Below are positions 10,750 to 19,302 of a DNA stretch of 44,973 nt, piece by piece (the stretch's first letter is position 1; every line of letters begins with the position of its first letter). The notes below the pieces were generated by a model. That model saw only the letters and a program-made list of their open reading frames with translations, was not told where the DNA came from and ran no database searches. The translations under genes were made by a program, and so were the position numbers. Origin of the DNA: Polaromonas sp. AER18D-145 (GTDB lineage Bacteria > Pseudomonadota > Gammaproteobacteria > Burkholderiales > Burkholderiaceae_C). Location of the stretch: positions 1 through 44,973 of the forward strand of contig NZ_NBZV01000039.1 of the NCBI RefSeq assembly GCF_002379095.1, given 5' to 3'.

Positions 10750-11757
10750 ATGAGCACCCCAGAAGCTGTCAATCCTGTTGTTCGCGATATCCAGAGCCAG
10801 GAAGACTACAACCCGCTGGCCAAGCAGAAGGCGGCGGCCAAGCTGTCGCGCATTCCGGTCAAGGTGGTGCAGGGCGAGCTGCTCAAAAAACCCGAGTGGA
10901 TTCGCGTCAAGGCGGGCAGCCCGAGCACGCGTTTTTACGAGATCAAGCAGATCCTGCGCGAGAACAAGCTCAACACGGTGTGCGAAGAGGCCAGCTGCCC
11001 CAACATCGGCGAATGTTTCGGCAAGGGCACGGCCACCTTCATGATCATGGGCGACAAGTGCACGCGCCGCTGCCCGTTCTGCGACGTCGGCCACGGCCGG
11101 CCCGACCCGCTGGACGTCAATGAGCCGGAGAACCTGGCCAAGACCATTGCCGCGCTCAAGCTCAAGTACGTGGTGATCACCAGCGTGGACCGCGACGACC
11201 TGCGCGACGGCGGCAGCCAGCATTTTGTGGACTGCATCACGCGCATCCGCGCGCTGTCGCCGCAGACCACCATCGAGATCCTGGTGCCCGATTTCCGCGG
11301 CCGCGACGACCGCGCACTGGAGATTTTGAAAGCCGCGCCGCCCGACGTGATGAACCACAACCTGGAAACCGCGCCGCGCCTGTACAAGGAAGCACGTCCC
11401 GGCTCGGACTACCAGTTCAGCCTGAACCTGCTGAAAAAGTTCAAGGCCCTGCACCCCGACGTGCCGACCAAAAGCGGCATCATGGTCGGCCTGGGCGAGA
11501 CCGACGAAGAAATTTTGCAGGTCATGCGCGACATGCGCGCGCACAACATCGACATGCTGACCATCGGCCAGTACCTCGCGCCCTCGACCAGCCACCTGCC
11601 GGTGCGCCGTTATGTGCACCCCGACACCTTCAAGATGTTCGAGCAGGAAGCCTACAAGATGGGCTTCACCCACGCCGCCGTCGGCGCCATGGTGCGTTCG
11701 AGCTACCACGCCGACCAGCAGGCCGAACACGCACTGGCCATGGCATCCAAAAACTGA
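10750..11757 (+). CDS. lipA: Lipoyl synthase (radical SAM)
   Basis: The 335-residue LipA inserts two sulfurs into protein-bound octanoyl groups. The auxiliary 4Fe-4S cluster cysteines are Cys78, Cys83 and Cys89 ([12 protein letters not shown]). The radical-SAM cluster cysteines are Cys104, Cys108 and Cys111 (CTRRCPFC). The C-terminal [10 protein letters not shown] holds the conserved serine that binds the auxiliary cluster. Length is normal. It follows lipB by 25 bases and acts on the LipB product. Confidence 0.98.
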   Translation: MSTPEAVNPVVRDIQSQEDYNPLAKQKAAAKLSRIPVKVVQGELLKKPEWIRVKAGSPSTRFYEIKQILRENKLNTVCEEASCPNIGECFGKGTATFMIMGDKCTRRCPFCDVGHGRPDPLDVNEPENLAKTIAALKLKYVVITSVDRDDLRDGGSQHFVDCITRIRALSPQTTIEILVPDFRGRDDRALEILKAAPPDVMNHNLETAPRLYKEARPGSDYQFSLNLLKKFKALHPDVPTKSGIMVGLGETDEEILQVMRDMRAHNIDMLTIGQYLAPSTSHLPVRRYVHPDTFKMFEQEAYKMGFTHAAVGAMVRSSYHADQQAEHALAMASKN

Positions 11758-11835
11758 GGTCCGGCTTTTTCGGCTCTCTCGCTCTTTATTTGACAGCTAT
11801 TGACGCCCAGTGAGCAGGGACCAGCGCCCTCTTTG

Positions 11836-14800
11836 ATGCAGAACATCCCGATAAAAAAAGGCTTCTGGTTCGACCCGCACTCACTGGAGCGGCTGAGCGG
11901 CGCGGGCGCGTGGTCCCGCGGCCTGCTGCTCTACCGCAGCCAGCAAGTGCGGCAGCTGGCCATCGAGCCACGGAAGAATCACTGGCTGCTGCAGGGTGAA
12001 GTCCAGGGCAGCCAGCCCGCGCCCTATGAAGTCTCTGTCGACATGGCTCTGCGTCCTGATGGCCAGGTGGACGACTGGCGCAGCGACTGCAGCTGCCCGG
12101 TAGGCACCGACTGCAAACACGGCGTGGCTCTGACGATCAAGGCGGCCTACCAGGGCCTGCAACTGCTGGGTCCGGCGCTGGCCAGCGGCGCAGCGCCCGC
12201 TCCGTTCCGCCCCGAACAGGCAGAAGCCTTGCGCCAGGCGACCCTGGCCCGCGCCGAAGAAAAAGCCCGGCAGGAAGCCGAGGCCCAGCTGCTGCACTGG
12301 ATGCAGGCGCTGGACCGCGCCAGCGGCCAGGCAACCAGGGCGGATGGACAGGCCCGACCCGAACAGTATCTGTACCTGCTGACGGTCGTCGGCGACGCCA
12401 CGCCACGGTTGCAACTCGAAGCCGTGGTGTCCTATCCCAAAGTCAGCGGCGGCTGGGCCAAGCCCAAATCCATACGGACGCCGCCCCACCCGGGGCAGAC
12501 TGTGTACGACTCGGCCAGCGAGGCGGACCGGCAGGTACTGCAGCTCATGCGCGCCATGCCGAACAGCGACAACTTTTACTCAGCCTACAGCGTCAGCCCG
12601 CGTGTAACCTTGGCCGGCCAGGCCGGCTTGATCGCGCTGCAGCAGGCGGCCAGCACCGGGCGGCTGTTCATGAACGACGGCCGCGGCGGCCCGGACGCCG
12701 CTATTCAATGGGGGCCAAGTCGCACGCTGGAATGGCACTGGCTGGAGCAACCCGGCCCGCAAGCCACCGGGTCCGGCTGGGCCTTGCGCGCCAGGCTGAG
12801 CCCTGTCGGTGCCACGCTGTGCCTGAACAGCCCGCCGCTTTACCTCGATGCCAGTCAAGGCCTGTGCGGCGCAGTCCATGCGCATGGCATTCCCGAGGCC
12901 CAGTTGGCGGTGCTGCTCAAAGCCCCGCCACTCAGGACCTCGGCCCTGCAGAAACACCAGGTCGATGTAGTGGGACACCTGGGCAGCTTGCCCACGTTGC
13001 CCCTGCCGCCCGTGCTGCAGGACTTCACGCCCCTTCGCGGCGTCACGCCCACAGCCCGCCTGCACCTGCGCCTCAACGCGGCGGAAGATGTCCGCTTCAT
13101 GGGCCTGATCCAGGCCGAGCTGCGCTTTGACTACCAGGGCCATCGTGGCTGGTGGGCCGGCCAGGGCGCGGCCGTGCTGGTCGACGGACCCCAGGGGCGC
13201 GTGCTGCTGCAGCGCGACACCAAAGCCGAGCTGGACGCCATCACCCGCCTGTTTGACCTGGGGCTCCTTGCCACCGACGGCGGCATCTTCGGCATCCCCG
13301 GCGGCGGGCCCCAGCAGGACTGGCTGCACTGGGCAGACAACGGATTTGCGGTGCTGCGCGAGGCCGGCTTTGAAGTCACGCTGGACGACGCCCTGGCCCA
13401 CTGGATCACCCATGCCGACAGCCTCAGCGTGCAGTTGCAGCCTCAGGGTGATGACGAACCCACATCGCCGTGGTTTGAACTATCGCTGGGCATGGAGATC
13501 GACGGCCATCGCCACAACATCCTGCCCTGGCTGCCCGATCTGATTGCCGCCGCAGCCGCCAGCCCGACCGACCCCGCCACCGGCCAGCCCGGCATGCCGC
13601 CCTTTGTGTACCTGCCGGCGCCCGGCGGCCAGGGCTTTGTCCGGCTGCCGACCGAAGCGCTCAAGCCCTGGATGGCCGCGCTGCTGGAGCTGGTGGGCGA
13701 CCGCGAGCACAATTTTTCGGCCGACAGCCTCAAGCTCTCGCGCCTGGACGCGCTGCGCACCAGCGCTGCCTTGGGCGAAGGCGCGGTGTGGGAGGGTGCC
13801 GAAGCACTGCGCGCCACGGTGCGGCAGCTCAGCGGCCAAGTTCAGTTGCCCGAGGTGGCCGTGCCCGCCGGCCTGCAGGCCAGCCTGCGCCCGTACCAGC
13901 AGCAGGGCCTGAACTGGCTGCAGTTCCTGCGCCAGCATGGTCTGAGCGGCATCCTGGCCGACGACATGGGCCTGGGGAAAACACTGCAAACACTGGCCCA
14001 TGTGCTGGTGGAAAAGGAAGCCGGCCGGCTCACCCGCCCCGCCCTGATCGTCGCGCCCGTGAGCCTGATGGGCAACTGGCGGCGCGAGGCCGGGCGCTTC
14101 ACCCCCGGACTGCGCTGCTTGGTGCTGCACGGCAAGGAGCGCCACGACGCGGCCAGCGACATGGGCTCGCACGACCTGGTGATTGCGCCTTACTCCCTGC
14201 TGCAGCGCGACCGCGAACGCTGGCTGGAGCAGCCCTGGCATCTGGTGGTGCTGGATGAGGCGCAAAACATCAAGAATGCCAGCACCCATGCCGCGCAAGT
14301 GGTCAGCGCACTGCAGACCCGCCACCGCCTGTGCCTGTCGGGCACGCCCATGGAAAACCATCTGGGCGAGTTGTGGAGTCTGTTTCACTTCCTGATGCCC
14401 GGCTTTCTCGGTAGTCAGACGCGCTTCAAGGAACTGTTTCGCACACCCATCGAAAAGCAGGGTGACAGCGCGCGACTCGAGCAGTTGCGCCGCCGCATCA
14501 CGCCCTTCATGCTGCGGCGCACGAAGCGCGAGGTGGCGACCGAGCTGCCCGACAAGATCGAGAGCGTCTCCAGCATCGAACTCTCGGGCAAGCAGGCCGA
14601 CCTCTACGAAACCATACGCCTGAGCACCGAAAAAGCCGTGCGCGACGCGCTGGCCAGCAAGGGGCTGGCCAAGTCCCAGATCCAGATTCTGGACGCCCTG
14701 CTCAAGCTACGCCAGGTCTGCTGCGACCCGCGCCTGCTGTCGCTGGCTTCCGCCAAAAAGATCACTCAGTCGGCCAAGCTCGAACACCTGATGGAACTGC

Positions 14801-15285
14801 TGCCGGAGATGCTGGCCGAAGGCCGGCGCGTGCTGCTGTTTTCGAGCTTCACCAGCATGCTGACGCTGATCGAGGATGAGCTCAAGGCGCGCGGCATGGC
14901 GTGGGTGAAGCTCACCGGCCAGTCGCAAAAGCGCGAAGCGCTGATTGAACGCTTCACCTCCGGCGCAGTGCCGCTGTTTCTCATCAGCCTCAAGGCCGGT
15001 GGCGTCGGCCTGAACCTGCCGCAGGCCGACACCGTGATTCATTACGACCCGTGGTGGAACCCCGCGGTGGAAAACCAGGCCACCGACCGCGCCCACCGCA
15101 TCGGGCAAAAGAGCCAGGTCTTTGTTTACAAGCTGGTGGCCCAGGGCACGATTGAAGAACGTATCCTGGCGCTGCAGGAGCGCAAGGCGACGCTGGCCGA
15201 AAGCATGTACAGCGGCTCGCAGGCGCGCAAGCAGCCGCTGTTTACCGAGAGCGATGTGGCGGAGCTGCTCAAGCCACTGGGCTGA
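11836..15285 (+). CDS. SWIM zinc-finger SNF2-family helicase
   Basis: The large protein (1149 residues from ATG 11836) has a SWIM zinc finger near the N-terminus (Cys85, Cys87, Cys93, His95 in CSCPVGTDCKHG), a long middle region of unknown fold, and a C-terminal SNF2/RapA-type ATPase. Visible motifs are Walker A DDMGLGKT near residue 710, DEAQ box LDEAQNIKN near 807, LSGTPMEN, and the second-lobe SLKAGGVGLNL and DRAHRIGQ. Bacterial proteins of this type are double-stranded DNA translocases linked to transcription or repair; the substrate is unknown. An upstream TTG at 11800 is a less likely start. It stands alone after lipA. Confidence 0.9.
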   Translation: MQNIPIKKGFWFDPHSLERLSGAGAWSRGLLLYRSQQVRQLAIEPRKNHWLLQGEVQGSQPAPYEVSVDMALRPDGQVDDWRSDCSCPVGTDCKHGVALTIKAAYQGLQLLGPALASGAAPAPFRPEQAEALRQATLARAEEKARQEAEAQLLHWMQALDRASGQATRADGQARPEQYLYLLTVVGDATPRLQLEAVVSYPKVSGGWAKPKSIRTPPHPGQTVYDSASEADRQVLQLMRAMPNSDNFYSAYSVSPRVTLAGQAGLIALQQAASTGRLFMNDGRGGPDAAIQWGPSRTLEWHWLEQPGPQATGSGWALRARLSPVGATLCLNSPPLYLDASQGLCGAVHAHGIPEAQLAVLLKAPPLRTSALQKHQVDVVGHLGSLPTLPLPPVLQDFTPLRGVTPTARLHLRLNAAEDVRFMGLIQAELRFDYQGHRGWWAGQGAAVLVDGPQGRVLLQRDTKAELDAITRLFDLGLLATDGGIFGIPGGGPQQDWLHWADNGFAVLREAGFEVTLDDALAHWITHADSLSVQLQPQGDDEPTSPWFELSLGMEIDGHRHNILPWLPDLIAAAAASPTDPATGQPGMPPFVYLPAPGGQGFVRLPTEALKPWMAALLELVGDREHNFSADSLKLSRLDALRTSAALGEGAVWEGAEALRATVRQLSGQVQLPEVAVPAGLQASLRPYQQQGLNWLQFLRQHGLSGILADDMGLGKTLQTLAHVLVEKEAGRLTRPALIVAPVSLMGNWRREAGRFTPGLRCLVLHGKERHDAASDMGSHDLVIAPYSLLQRDRERWLEQPWHLVVLDEAQNIKNASTHAAQVVSALQTRHRLCLSGTPMENHLGELWSLFHFLMPGFLGSQTRFKELFRTPIEKQGDSARLEQLRRRITPFMLRRTKREVATELPDKIESVSSIELSGKQADLYETIRLSTEKAVRDALASKGLAKSQIQILDALLKLRQVCCDPRLLSLASAKKITQSAKLEHLMELLPEMLAEGRRVLLFSSFTSMLTLIEDELKARGMAWVKLTGQSQKREALIERFTSGAVPLFLISLKAGGVGLNLPQADTVIHYDPWWNPAVENQATDRAHRIGQKSQVFVYKLVAQGTIEERILALQERKATLAESMYSGSQARKQPLFTESDVAELLKPLG

Positions 15286-15333
15286 ACCCCATGCGCGCCC
15301 ATCACCCACCATGAACCATCAACGCTGACGCCC

Positions 15334-16173
15334 ATGCCCGCCAATCTGTATGCCCTGGGCGCCATCGCCCTGTGGGTCCTGCTCGCCTCGCTGGGCGTGT
15401 CGCTCCGGCACCTCCCGCCCTTCCTGCTGACCGGCCTTGCACTGCTGACGGGCAGCCTGCTGGCCCTGCCCTTTGTCTGGAAGGACAGGCGAGCCTGGGC
15501 CATTCCGCCGGCCACGCTGGCGCTGGGCGTGTACGGCCTGTTCGGCTACCACTTCCTGCTCTTCATCGCCCTGCGCCACGCGCCGCCGGTCGAAGCCAAC
15601 CTGGTCAATTACCTGTGGCCGCTGTTCATGGTGGTGCTGGCGCCGCTGTTCCTGCGCGGCCTGAAGCTGCGCGCCGCACATGTGCTGGCCGCGCTGCTCG
15701 GTTTCGCCGGCGCCGCGGTCGCCATTCTGGGTGCCCGCACCGGCAGCGCTGGCGGCGGCTGGGCCTGGGGTTACCTGCCGGCGCTGGGCTCGGCCTTCAT
15801 CTGGGCCAGTTATTCACTGCTGACCCAACGCGTGCCGGCGTTCCCGACTGCGGCCATCGGCCTGTTCGGCCTGGTCTCGGGACTTCTGTCGCTGCTGTGC
15901 CATTGGGCGCTGGAGCCGTCGGTGGCAGTGTCGGGCCGCGACGCAGCCTTGATCGCGGTGATGGGGCTGGGCCCGCTGGGCGCGGCGTTTTTTCTCTGGG
16001 ACCGGGCACTCAAGCTCGGCGATGCGCGGCAAATCGGCATCCTGAGTTACCTCACGCCGCTGGGCTCCACCGCGCTGCTGATGCTGGTCAGCGGCCGCGC
16101 GCTGACCTGGAGCATTGGCCTGGCGGCGGCGATGATCATTGGCGCCGCCCTGCTCGGGACACGCACCAAATAG
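15334..16173 (+). CDS. DMT-superfamily exporter (EamA/YddG-like)
   Basis: The 279-residue protein has about ten membrane helices in two EamA halves. The stretch APPVEANLVNYLWPLFMV resembles YddG, the aromatic amino acid exporter, and LWDRALKLGDARQIG sits in the second half. It is probably an inner-membrane exporter of amino acids or related metabolites; the substrate cannot be read from sequence. It starts 48 bases after the SNF2 gene, in the same direction. Confidence 0.85.
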   Translation: MPANLYALGAIALWVLLASLGVSLRHLPPFLLTGLALLTGSLLALPFVWKDRRAWAIPPATLALGVYGLFGYHFLLFIALRHAPPVEANLVNYLWPLFMVVLAPLFLRGLKLRAAHVLAALLGFAGAAVAILGARTGSAGGGWAWGYLPALGSAFIWASYSLLTQRVPAFPTAAIGLFGLVSGLLSLLCHWALEPSVAVSGRDAALIAVMGLGPLGAAFFLWDRALKLGDARQIGILSYLTPLGSTALLMLVSGRALTWSIGLAAAMIIGAALLGTRTK

Positions 16174-16190
16174 CAATACTGTTTGCTTAA

Positions 16191-16290
16191 CCGTTCGGGC
16201 TGAGCCTGGCCTGTCCCGTCCTGAGCTGGTCGAAGGGTCGAAGCCTGTTTGCACCGTGACACCCCTTCGACAAGCTCAGGGCGAACGGGG
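16191..16290. repeat. REP-like inverted repeat pair
   Basis: Two facing units lie after the DMT gene: CCGTTCGGGCTGAGCCTG at 16191-16208, with GAGCTGGTCGAAGGG following at 16222-16236, and CCCCTTCGACAAGCTCAGGG with GCGAACGGGG at 16262-16290. They form a large hairpin. The CTTCGACAAGCTCAGG core is a palindromic repeat seen often in proteobacterial genomes. It may act as transcription terminator or mRNA stabiliser for the DMT gene. Confidence 0.75.
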
Positions 16291-16317
16291 TTGTAGCACT
16301 TCAATGAATCGAATTGA

Positions 16318-16375
16318 GAAAAATAGGGCTTGGACCCTTGTCCAACTTGCGTGAGCAGCTATTCTTTCAATAGCA
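16318..16375 (+). repeat. About 58-bp interspersed repeat, copy A
   Basis: Shape AAAATAGGGCTTGGACCC, then GCGTGAGCAGCTATT and CTTTCAATAGC. It shares layout with copies at 16663 and 38417: an A-run plus AGG-C, a GCGC-like middle, and a final palindromic AGCTATT...AATAGC. The stop of the kinase fragment falls in its AGCTA. Confidence 0.6.
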
Positions 16376-16676
16376 ACTGAACGCACAGACCAGGCGCGGC
16401 ATTGTCCACCTGCAGCCGGCTGCCATGCGCCTGTGCCACCAGCTGGCACAAATACATGCCCAGCCCCACGCCGCCGGTGGCGCGCTGGCGCGCGCTGTCG
16501 GTGCGGTAGAAGGGTTCGGTCAAGCGCGCCAGCTGTTCGGCATCCACACCCGGGCCGAAGTCGCGCACCGCCAGCAGCAGGCCGGGGCGAGTTCCGGCCA
16601 GCAGGCGAACCTGACATGTTGAGGCAAAGGCGGCGTCCACGGGCGCAGCCTCTTTCTTCAAGAAAAAACAGGCCAC
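16359..16676 (-). pseudogene. Histidine-kinase ATPase-domain fragment
   Basis: Only the last third of a sensor kinase is present. The G1 box VRDFGPGVD, the F-box-like EPFYRTD and the G2 box GVGLGMYLC of an HATPase_c domain are clear. The N box, the dimerisation/phospho-His domain, any membrane sensor and a partner regulator are all missing. The first codons (MACFFLKKEAAP) come from repeat sequence, not kinase. It lies between two same-direction copies of a 58-bp repeat. Probably a decayed remnant; a short expressed ATPase domain cannot be excluded. Confidence 0.75.
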
Positions 16677-16721
16677 AGCCCATACTCCACAAGCGCCAAC
16701 AGCTATTATTTCAATAGCTAA
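16663..16721 (+). repeat. About 58-bp interspersed repeat, copy B
   Basis: Reads AAAAAACAGGCCACAGCCC, then AAGCGCCAACAGCTATTATT and TCAATAGC. Same orientation as copies A and C. The ptsI stop codon (TAG on the minus strand, 16718-16720) lies inside its 3' palindrome, so the repeat overlaps the end of ptsI. Confidence 0.6.
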
Positions 16722-18490
16722 ATAGACTGCAACATGGACGCCGGGTCTTCACAGGCCAGCACCTGCGCAGCCCAGGGGGCGAGCTTGCTGGCGTCGGCAC
16801 GCAGCACCTGCTGCTTGACCGCCAGGATCTGCGAGGGATGCATCGAAAAACTGCGCAGGCCCAGGCCCAGCAGCAGCCGTGTCATGCTGGTGTCGCCGGC
16901 CATCTCGCCGCAGACGCTGACGCCCTTGCCCTGCGCATTGCACTCGGCAATGGTGTCGGCAATCAGGCGCAGCACCGCCGGGTGGCAGGGGTCGTACAGG
17001 TGCGAGACGGCTTCGTCGGCGCGATCGATCGCCAGCGTGTACTGGATCAGGTCGTTGGTGCCTATCGAGAGGAAATCGAAGTACTTCAGGAACAGCTTGA
17101 GCGTCAGCGCGGCCGCCGGTATTTCAATCATGGCGCCCAGCTGCACCGGCCCATAGGCCACGCCCTTGTTGTCGAGTTCGGCGCGTGCATGGTCGATCAG
17201 CGACAGGGTCTGGCGGATTTCGCTGCCGTGGGCCAGCATCGGCACCAGCAGGTTGACCTGGCCGTGCACCGCCGCGCGCAGGATGGCGCGCAGCTGCGTC
17301 AAGAACATCGGCGGGTCGGCCAGGCTCCAGCGGATGGCGCGCAGGCCCAGCGCCGGGTTCAGCTGGCCGTCCTGCACCCGACCCGCGAGCTTGTCCAGCG
17401 GCTTGTCCGAGCCGATGTCCACCGTGCGAATCGTCACCGGCAGGCCCCGCATGCCTTCGATCGCCTTGCGGTAAGCCAGGTACTGCTCCTGCTCGCCGGG
17501 CAGGTTGCCGGGCCGGCCCATGAAGAGGAATTCGCTGCGGAACAGGCCCACGCCGACCGCGCCCACGGCCACCGCGCCGGCGGTGTCGTCGGGCATTTCG
17601 ATGTTGGCGAGCAGCTCGACCTTCTGGCCGTCAATCGTCAGCGAGGGGGTGTGTTTGAGCCGGTTCAGGCGCTGGCGCTCGAGTTCGCCCTGGCGCTGCT
17701 TGAAGCCGTATTCGGCCAGGATGATGGGTGAGGGATCGACGATGAGCACGCCGGCGTCGCCGTCGATGATGACCCAGTCGTCCTGCTCGATCAGCTGGCT
17801 GGCACTGCGCGCGCCGACCACCGCCGGAATGTCCAGGCTGCGCGCCACAATCGCGGTGTGCGAGGTCTTGCCGCCCACGTCGGTCGCAAAACCGACAAAC
17901 AGGCTTTGCTTGAACTGCAGCATGTCGGCCGGCGAGATGTCGTGCGCGATCAGCACCAGCGGCACGTCCATGGTGTCGTCCAGCAGCAGGTCCTGCTGGC
18001 GCGGCAGCCGCTTCGCAGCGGACTGCGCGGCCGGCAGCACCGGCGAGGCCACGCCCTTCATGAACCCGAGGATGCGTTCGACCACCTGCTCCAGGTCGGC
18101 CTTGCGCTCGCGCAGGTACTCGTCTTCCATCTCGTCGAACTGCCGCGCGATGATTTCGTACTGCGTGGTCAATGCCCATTCGGCGTTGTAGAGCCGGTCG
18201 ACGATCCAGTGCTTGACGCCGCTGATCAGCTGTTCGTCCTGCAGCAGCATCAGGTGGACGTCGAGCAACGCGGAGAGTTCATGCGGCGCGTCCTTGGGCA
18301 GGTCGCGCTGCACCCGGGTGATTTCCTCGGACACCGCATCGCGCGCCACGCGCAGGCGCTGGATTTCTTCAACCGTCTTGGAAGCCTCGATGAAGTAGTG
18401 CGCCACGTCGGCCCGGCTCGACGCCACCAGCACGGCGCGGCCTATCGCCACCCCGCGCGAGACAGCCAGACCGTGAACGCTAAAGGTCAT
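16718..18490 (-). CDS. ptsI: PTS enzyme I (PEP-protein phosphotransferase)
   Basis: The 590-residue enzyme I takes phosphate from phosphoenolpyruvate and passes it to HPr. The phosphorylated histidine is His211 in GGKTSHTAIVAR. The PEP-binding C-terminal barrel has GLFRSEFLFMGR, the LSIGTNDLIQYT signature and the active-site cysteine region GVSVCGEMAGD. Length is normal. It is the last gene of the lipoprotein-MFS-EIIA-HPr-EI chain, 130 bases after ptsH with a repeat between. Confidence 0.97.
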   Translation of the reverse strand: MTFSVHGLAVSRGVAIGRAVLVASSRADVAHYFIEASKTVEEIQRLRVARDAVSEEITRVQRDLPKDAPHELSALLDVHLMLLQDEQLISGVKHWIVDRLYNAEWALTTQYEIIARQFDEMEDEYLRERKADLEQVVERILGFMKGVASPVLPAAQSAAKRLPRQQDLLLDDTMDVPLVLIAHDISPADMLQFKQSLFVGFATDVGGKTSHTAIVARSLDIPAVVGARSASQLIEQDDWVIIDGDAGVLIVDPSPIILAEYGFKQRQGELERQRLNRLKHTPSLTIDGQKVELLANIEMPDDTAGAVAVGAVGVGLFRSEFLFMGRPGNLPGEQEQYLAYRKAIEGMRGLPVTIRTVDIGSDKPLDKLAGRVQDGQLNPALGLRAIRWSLADPPMFLTQLRAILRAAVHGQVNLLVPMLAHGSEIRQTLSLIDHARAELDNKGVAYGPVQLGAMIEIPAAALTLKLFLKYFDFLSIGTNDLIQYTLAIDRADEAVSHLYDPCHPAVLRLIADTIAECNAQGKGVSVCGEMAGDTSMTRLLLGLGLRSFSMHPSQILAVKQQVLRADASKLAPWAAQVLACEDPASMLQSI

Positions 18491-18519
18491 GGAACGCCCA
18501 CTCCCCGCATGAAGGAATT

Positions 18520-18618
18520 TTCAAGCCAGTCCAAGCCGCGGAACCGGCTTTGCCGGACCGCAGGCGGGCGGCCCCCTCGGGGGGCAGGGAGCTACACGCA
18601 GTGAGCGACCGTGGGGGC
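18520..18618. repeat. About 97-bp interspersed repeat at the ptsH stop
   Basis: Ends GCAGGGAGCTACACGCAG, TGAGCGACCGTGGGGGC, and contains GGCCCCCTCGGGGGGC and CCGGCTTTGCCGG hairpins. A second copy lies at 36387-36481, with the last 38 bases identical. Both copies lie directly after the stop codon of a minus-strand gene, in the same orientation relative to that gene. It fills the ptsH-ptsI gap. Confidence 0.85.
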
Positions 18619-18620
18619 AT

Positions 18621-18890
18621 TTACTCCCCTTCGCCAAACTTGTCCGCGATGAGCGCCAGCAGCGCTGCCATGGCTTGCTGCTCCTCGGGTCCGTCGATTT
18701 CGATGTCGACGGTGCTGCCGATGCCGGCGGCCAGCATCATCACGCCCATGATGCTCTTGGCGTTGACGCGGCGCTCGCCCTTGGCGATCCAGATATCGCA
18801 GGGAAAGCTGCCGGCGAGCTTGGTCAGCTTGGCCGAAGCGCGGGCGTGCAGGCCCAGTTTATTGTTGATGGTCGTGCTGGTCTTGATCAT
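18621..18890 (-). CDS. ptsH: PTS phosphocarrier protein HPr
   Basis: The 89-residue HPr carries phosphate from enzyme I to EIIA. The phosphorylated histidine is His15 in KLGLHARASA, and Ser46 in NAKSIMGVMML is the site used by HPr kinase in bacteria that have one. Length is normal. Its start overlaps the end of the EIIA gene by 32 bases. No hprK gene is in the window, so Ser46 control is only a possibility. Confidence 0.97.
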   Translation of the reverse strand: MIKTSTTINNKLGLHARASAKLTKLAGSFPCDIWIAKGERRVNAKSIMGVMMLAAGIGSTVDIEIDGPEEQQAMAALLALIADKFGEGE

Positions 18891-19302
18891 GGTTTCTGCG
18901 TACCTGGTTCTGCGGTGCGGTGATGGCCACCTGCATCACGCCCTGCGTTCCGCCCATCACCGCCCGGGCCACCAGCGCGTCCAGCGGCTCGTGCCGGTAG
19001 GACACGGTGCGCAGCAGCATGGGCAGGTTGACGCCGGTGATCAGCTTGGAGTGCACCCCATCAACCAGCTTCTGCGCCACGTTGCAGGGCGTGGCGCCAA
19101 ACACGTCGGCCAGCACCAGCGCGTGCGAGGTGCCCATCTGCTTGAACACAATGCGCGCCTGCGCCAGGGTCTCTTCGGGTGGCATGTTGGGTTGCACGTC
19201 CAGCGCGGCCACACTGGCCGGGTTGTCGGGAAAAACATGCAGAACACATTGCCGCAGGGCCGAAGCCAGCGGAGCGTGGGCGATGATGAGAATGCCGTTC
19301 AT
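18859..19302 (-). CDS. PTS EIIA component, mannose family
   Basis: The 147-residue protein is a ManX-type EIIA domain. The phosphorylated His9 is in ILIIAHAPLA, and ADVFGATPCNVA and NLPMLLRTV are family-typical. A hydrophilic tail (HDQDQHDHQQ) extends past the domain. No EIIB, EIIC or EIID partner is nearby, so it probably works as a regulatory acceptor, as in other betaproteobacteria with an incomplete PTS. Its start overlaps the MFS stop (ATGA) and its end overlaps ptsH. Confidence 0.92.
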   Translation of the reverse strand: MNGILIIAHAPLASALRQCVLHVFPDNPASVAALDVQPNMPPEETLAQARIVFKQMGTSHALVLADVFGATPCNVAQKLVDGVHSKLITGVNLPMLLRTVSYRHEPLDALVARAVMGGTQGVMQVAITAPQNQVRRNHDQDQHDHQQ

